Positions 59,301 to 64,000 of a DNA stretch of 64,000 nt are shown here, piece after piece (the first letter of the stretch is position 1; each line of letters begins with the position of its first letter). A model generated the notes under the pieces. It did not search any database and had not been told where the DNA came from. It saw nothing but the letters and a program-made list of their open reading frames with translations. This DNA is from Telopea speciosissima (Eukaryota; Streptophyta; Magnoliopsida; Proteales; Proteaceae), in assembly GCF_018873765.1 (NCBI RefSeq), contig NC_057922.1, forward strand, positions 12,103,563 to 12,167,562, in the 5' to 3' direction. Position numbers and translations under genes: made by a program.

Positions 59301-62300
59301 TATTTGTTCCCCCTTTATAACTGTCATCGTCAATTATGTAAAGTAGACATTCTCTTTGAAATTCCTTTTAAAAAAGTTCAATCATCTCACTCATTAAAAT
59401 TCAGATCTCTTGAATATTTTTTTTAACATAATTTTTTTTTCTTTCTAAAAGTTCACTCATCTCACTCACTAAAATACATATTTCTTGAATATTTCTTATA
59501 ACATAAGAAATCACATGGGAAGAATTAATTAGAGAGGAGACTCCAGTGCATTCTTCTCCCTTCCTTTCTATCATCTTCACTATTGCAGTTGCAACTACCA
59601 ACAAAGCCCACCAGTTTCCCATTTACTGTTATATTGTGCTTACTTGAGAATGAATAATGGTAGGAGGAATATCTGTTTGCTCTTGATGCAGAGAAAAACA
59701 ACATTGTAGGCTTTGCAACAGTTGCAGCAGGCCTTTTTGGAATTTTGGTCCACGGGCCCATGGAGAATACACTTTAGGGTTGAAGTTTATACCATTAGAT
59801 AGAGCTTAATAAGTACAATATAGGATTCAAACATTTTTATCATAGGTCCAGTAGATTATACGCTATTGTAGGTTAAATTACATTTTAGTGGCAAAGGCAG
59901 TTTGGTACTTGAGAATATATAAGGTATTTTGAAGGAACTAACATGTCATTGGGTTTATTTACCTACTAGTATAGGTTGGTTAGTTGCTCTAGGGGAGGTA
60001 TTCCACTTTTAGTTCGACTTCTGTTCAGTGGCTTATAGGTTTTGACAACGAATTAGAAAGTCCTAGTCATCAGGACTTAGGCTGGGCAGTAACTATCCAC
60101 GTACCTACACAAGTTTAACATTGAATAAAGAGTTTCTCTCTCAAAGCTTTGTACTATGGATTTCTTCAAATCCTAGGTGAATTCCTAGGTAGTATCTTTT
60201 CTTCTTCTTCTTCCTTCTACTTTAATGTTTATATATTATTACAGCAGCTTACTTCAACATAATAATCAGCCCTCTTTCACCATTACATTTCTCTCAAAAA
60301 CCCTCCCAAATTACTTAACTACCATAACTGTCTCCCATCCCATGTCCCATCAATCTTAGCCTACGACTTTTTACCCATATCAAAACCCTGACAATTGGAC
60401 TATATTACTTTCTATTTCAGTTTCTTCATAAAAGAACCTTTTCCAACCATTCAAGACTCCATCCAACTTCACAAAACCATAATCCTTTTTAAACCTAGCC
60501 TATCCTAATTGTTCACAAGGTGCACCGCCAGTTTAAGGGTGTTTTGGGTACTGGGTTAATATTTATGGGTAGTTATGTAATGTTCTTTATTATTACTGTT
60601 CTTTCTTGTAATTTTACAGCTTCATAATTATAAGGGAAGTAGTTTTCTGTCCGGGAGTGTGGCCTACGCCAGCACTCACATATGTCTATCTCTCCTCCTC
60701 AAAACAAGGAGGCAAAGGTGTCTTTTCATAATTATAAATAGGGAAAAAGAACGCTACCTGGTCGTGTGGCCAGTGTAGCTCCTGCTCTTAGACACAAAAC
60801 CCCCCCTGCCCCCATGGAAAGGCTGAAATCCCGCCCAGGTCAATAATTGTGTGTGAGCTCCCATTGGTCAGCATGCATGGGCAGGCTCTAGAGGCCCAGG
60901 TAGCATTCTCTTGCCCTTATAAACATATTGTGGGAGGTCTCGGCTTGATATTCTATTCAAGCGTGAGCCTCCTTCCTTGTCTCTCAGTTTCTCTCTTCTT
61001 TCTCTTCTCGCTTTCTCTCTCATTGTTTCTTCTTCCTTTTCTCTTCTTTGCTGGTGTAAGTGCTAATCTCTTGCCCTAAATACTGTTACACTAATCATAC
61101 ACTACCATTCCTGCTAAAGCTAACCCTAATTTCGACATAAATCCTTATTGCTTTTAATCCTTTTCTGTAGTCTGTATCTAAACAGCAAAATTTCACTTCT
61201 TCCACAATGGAAGATTACTATTCTTGCATAATCTGGGAGTTAAATCACTCTGGAGGCTATTGTAGTCATGGAGTCCTATATCACCAAATGTCAATAATAT
61301 CATCTACAGGTGAATGATTCTATTTGTTATTTCCCTTCCTATTTGATTTGGCCAATTCTTGATTTGCCTTTTCTTTTAATGAGCAGTATTTCTATGTCTT
61401 TAAATTTTATTTTTTTTTCTTTTTTGGCAAAAGTGCAGCACAAAAATCATTGTGGCACACCTAAAGCAACAGTTTCCCTTTTAAGCCATTAATTTAAAGA
61501 ATAACTCATCTCAACCATTGGGTGTCCTAACCTGAAACCAGGACTAAGGAAACAACTATCAAAATTGAATTTTAAAATTGATCTCTTGATACGGCCGCAT
61601 GTGTTTGTTCCTCATTAGATCTATGATTAGAGTATTCTTCCACTCTATTGTGTTCATCTGAAATACCTCAATGGTTATCCGAAAGAGAAGCAGCAATTAT
61701 ATGAAATGGTTGGACAGATCGTTGCCTGTAAGAACAACCACAAGCGACCAAAAAATAGAGCAAGGTATCAATTGCTTACGCCTGCCTTCATCTTTCAGTT
61801 TAAAATTGACAAAGATCATGTAGTTCTCAATAGGCCCACAATCAAAGACCAAAACTGAGGCCTAAAACTCAAAAGCTGAAATTGAATCCTAGGCCAAATA
61901 ACAGTACCGCAAGCCTGCAACTTGAATTTAGATTGTTGTTTCTATTGTTTGTCTTTTTCCAGTTCAATCTAGGATCTGTAACATCTGTTCAGTTTGAAGA
62001 GATTGTATAAAGATCTGTTTCTCTTCCTACGGCTTGTTTAAACAGGGAGGATGTGGTTTAAAGAAAAGCATAGATTTGAAAATTAACTGGAGAACTGAGG
62101 TAATTTGGCCCTAAAAAATGTACACAAGATGTTTGTTCCTACTTCCCGTAAGCGACAAAAGTAAATGGCTCTATTGGTGACAGGTATATTATAAGGATTT
62201 TAAACTTGGAATCGAGGATCAAATCTGTCCCTGCCGATTCTGGTCTCTGATCCAGACCGGAATCGGATTGCAAAATCCCTAGAATTGACCCCAGATCTGA

Positions 62301-63454
62301 AACCCATCAATCTGATCCTAAAAACCCTAGAATCGGCCGCTCCGGAATGGCCAGAGTCGGGATCGGTCACGGCCGATTCGATCGATCCAGTTCCGACTTT
62401 TAAAACGTTGGTCTATGAACAATCATAATATCAACAGCTCTAATTGAATGCACTAGATATTAGTGGTTGAAAAGGAGGACTGTTGTACTAGGAATGGCAC
62501 AACAATCGTTGCACTAGCCTTTGAAAAAATGTGCAATTATTTCTTTTTCTTATTTTTAATTTCTTAATTTATTTTTCCATTTACTTCATTTTATTAATGT
62601 AATTTGCATTATGTGGCCATATCACCTGTGCAAGTTCAGAAGGTTGGACATTGGAGACACATTCACACTTGGCGCTTACACCATGTACCTAGGCAATACT
62701 TCTAGGCTTCCAGCATATTATTATTACCTAGTTTAGACAAAAATAAAATCATAATTACCCAGGTACCCCATGTTAATCCCATAAAAACATAGCTTCATGT
62801 TTTAGAATTATCATCAAACCTCTCCTTTGGCTTTTCTACATAACAATTGGCCAACAATATTACCTATTTTGTGAAGGAAACATCGTTCGATGATGGAACA
62901 AACTACAAACTGCAAAATTCCCTTACTTATAAACTTCAAACAATCAACTCAGCCCACCCCCACCCTCCCTTCCCCACTCTTCTGGATCAAACTTATCCTC
63001 ATAGAATTCAAATGCAAAATAACTGGTTCTACACTTTCCATTTCTTCTTGTAATGTACTAACCTTGCCAGACTTGTGATCAGGTATTTTGAAGCTGAGAG
63101 CCGTTCTTGTACAGGGGAAGATATCATTTATAGCGATTGTTGTTGAAATCTACAAACAAAGGGGATTGGTTAAGCAAGAAAGCCTCTAGGATTCAATAAA
63201 GAAAAAAGCAAGATATATAATAAGTGCACATAATATCAGCTTAGACATACATGCCCCAACAGGAGCATCAACAAGAGCAGAATCACAAACAATAAGATAT
63301 GTAAATAAGCCTAAATATTTATTTTTGTAAAAATACCCCTTACATTGGATCCAGTGTCAACTTTTAAATCCACTGTAGCATTTCCACTCTTGTACTGTGT
63401 ACTTATGTCACCCAAAAAAAAATGACCCCCCTTCACACCAGTAGCCGTTAGTGC
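53333..63454 (-). CDS. VDAC: Mitochondrial outer-membrane porin (VDAC), C-terminal four exons
   Basis: A 19-stranded beta-barrel channel for metabolites and ions in the outer mitochondrial membrane. Exons on the minus strand: 63454-63344, 63149-63063, 55548-55340 and 53636-53333. All borders are GT/AG; the third junction splits a Leu codon (CT/G) and the frame closes. This yields 236 residues of about 276; the first roughly 40 residues (MVKGPG-type start) are on exons beyond the right edge. Segments seen: ALTATGVKGGHFFLGDISTQ and DLKVDTGSN, then TALSFKIPDHKSGK, LDVQYLHPHAAINSSIGLTP, GFDTASASFIKYNVGIGLNK and GDKGETLKASYIHLVNPVTG. The porin signature follows at SHSFDPYTIIKTRFCDSGKV, with WQREWRPKSLVTFSAEYDPK and the conserved C-terminus FGLALALKP. 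Strand order and lengths are normal. One intron is 7.5 kb. Confidence 0.95.
53637..55339 (-). other. Last intron of VDAC (1,703 bp)
   Basis: On the minus strand the donor follows ATACT at 55339 (GTAAGT) and the acceptor is TTGTAG at 53637. A 166-residue frame at 54203-54703 on the minus strand lies inside this intron but shows no recognisable domain. T runs occur near 53871-53883 and 54950-54963. No transposon with defined ends was recognised. Confidence 0.8.
56107..57155. mobile_element. TIR element, CATAGTTGTCAAAGCG family, 1,049 bp
   Basis: The left end CATAGTTGTCAAAGCGGCAAGG and the right end CGCCTTGGGGACGCCTCGACATCTATG are inverted repeats. The flanks TTGAGCAG (56099-56106) and TTGCGCGG (57156-57163) agree at 6 of 8 positions, a decayed 8-bp duplication. 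Both subterminal regions are rich in GCCTAGGCG/GGCGGC motifs. The middle (56560-57040) is AT-rich and matches 51780-52225. There is no transposase. Confidence 0.75.
57587..57869. mobile_element. hAT-like MITE, 283 bp, perfect 8-bp target duplication
   Basis: CATAGTTCAAAAACTCGGCT at the left and GACGAGTTTTTGAACTATG at the right are near-perfect inverted repeats; CTCCCAAC flanks both sides exactly (57579-57586 and 57870-57877). The interior is built of TTTCGG/CCGAAAT units (ATTTCGGTCATTTTGC, CATTTCGGCCTTTTGC). It is the cleanest member of the family also seen at 6104-6975. Confidence 0.92.
58911..58940. repeat. Poly-C/poly-A tract in the VDAC intron
   Basis: A C run of about 15 followed by an A run. 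Its length is uncertain because of the homopolymer. Confidence 0.75.
60746..61075. repeat. Repeat starting GAAAAAGAACGCTACCTGGTCG and ending AATCTCTTGCCC
   Basis: It is an intact relative of the sequence that flanks the TRIM at 46736-48003: GAACGCTACCTGGTCGTGTG, AGACACAAAACCC, then GGTGTAAGTGCTAATCTCTTGCC. It contains a T/C-rich segment (TTTCTCTTCTTTCTCTTCTC) that gives a Leu/Ser/Phe-rich spurious frame. No target duplication was found. Confidence 0.5.
62195..62420. mobile_element. MITE-like sequence rich in GATCC/CGATTC
   Basis: AAGGATTTTAAACTTGGAATCG at the left and CCGACTTTTAAAACGTT at the right form an imperfect inverted pair, with a GAATCGG/CCGATTC-rich interior. It resembles the elements at 11775 and 38314 in layout. 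No certain target duplication. Confidence 0.55.
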
Positions 63455-64000
63455 CTGAAAAACCAAAAATAAATAAATAAATTCTGAGTCAGCTGACCAG
63501 GAATCAGAGAACAAGTGCCAATAATAAGAAAAATCTACGGTAACAAGTATAGATCACACCATATTGCAAGACCATCTTGCCCATACACTTTCTCAGTTCA
63601 TTTATTTTTCTTTTTTTTCTTTTTCCCTAATAGCTGTCTCTTGTTTATGTTTCTAAGTTTCAATGAATAGCAATTAAAACGTAAATGCAATGTTGAGCAA
63701 CTCATATGACCACAAGAGTTCCAATTAGTTTGGAACACACTCTATATCACATGGTAGTTATAACTTATAAATATATCATAGGCATACCCTGCGACCGTAC
63801 CAAATTAGCTTATCATGCTCTTAAGATCCTAGTCAATGTGATGATCTATAAATCATACCATGTATCAGTCTAACGAGATATAAACATCTACAAGCAAATG
63901 GCATCATCAGTTACCATAAGCTAAATTCTATCAATAAGATTTATCTAAGACATCATAACAGCAATAAAATGAAAGAAAACCGCTGAAAAAAACCACCACC
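63455..64000 (-). other. Part of an upstream VDAC intron, cut by the window edge
   Basis: The acceptor of the exon at 63454 (GTTTTTCAG) lies at 63455-63463. I searched the minus strand up to 64000 for a preceding VDAC exon (KKARDLLYKDY-type) and found none, so the N-terminal exons are beyond the window. Confidence 0.6.

Larger units (their letters stand above)
55549..63062 (-). other. Giant intron of VDAC (7,514 bp)
   Basis: On the minus strand the donor is GGCAAG/GTTAGT at 63062 and the acceptor is CTTCAG at 55549. It contains the two MITEs at 56107-57155 and 57587-57869, a C run at about 58916-58930, an LTR-like stretch at about 59760-60190 that ends in TTGAATAAAGAGTTTCTCTC, the repeat at 60746-61075 and a MITE at 62195-62420. 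61080-62190 and 62430-63060 show no recognised element. Confidence 0.9.

Noticed and set aside
1..64000. CRISPR array, operon, phage or bacterial defence system
   Set aside because: The window is plant nuclear DNA; repeats are transposon ends, not spaced arrays, and no prokaryotic gene was found.

Overview
The window is nuclear DNA of a flowering plant. It holds spliced plant genes with GT/AG introns, a 5'UTR intron, Au-type SINEs, copia-type LTR fragments primed by the initiator-Met tRNA site (TGGTATCAGAGC), L1- and RTE-type LINE remnants and many MITEs. The AT-rich sequence, introns of 4.5-7.9 kb and dicot-like proteins suggest a eudicot or magnoliid with an expanded genome; the species cannot be read from the sequence. 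No CRISPR, operon, rRNA gene, complete tRNA gene or organelle insertion was seen.

Layout. 1-1085: rearranged copia debris. 1418-10819 (+): last four exons of mitochondrial dihydroorotate dehydrogenase (PYRD), cut by the left edge. 12836-18445: probable 5'UTR exon and intron of the next gene, filled with transposon remnants. 18453-26388 (+): complete nine-exon Rab geranylgeranyl transferase beta subunit (RGTB). 26389-34742: gene-free stretch with SINE, LINE and MITE remnants and a long foldback. 34743-36272 (-): intact intronless BCS1-like AAA-ATPase. 36273-41230: gene-free, with two MITEs. 41231-50566 (-): complete Yip1-family gene of the YIP4 type, three coding exons plus a 5'UTR exon, with one 7.9 kb intron. 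50650-53332: gene-free. 53333-63454 (-): last four exons of a mitochondrial outer-membrane porin (VDAC), cut by the right edge.

The five genes are ordinary housekeeping genes and form no pathway. Two weak links exist: RGTB prenylates Rab GTPases while Yip1-family proteins bind prenylated Rabs; and the AAA-ATPase and VDAC resemble a pair that I recall as adjacent in Arabidopsis (At5g57480/At5g57490), which suggests ancient microsynteny. The most informative part of the window is its transposon record. Many insertions keep readable target-site duplications, so boundaries can be set to the base: four Au SINEs, two other SINEs, a LINE tail, a Mutator-like element, several hAT-like MITEs, a small TRIM and a nested solo LTR. 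I found no convincing new biological system.
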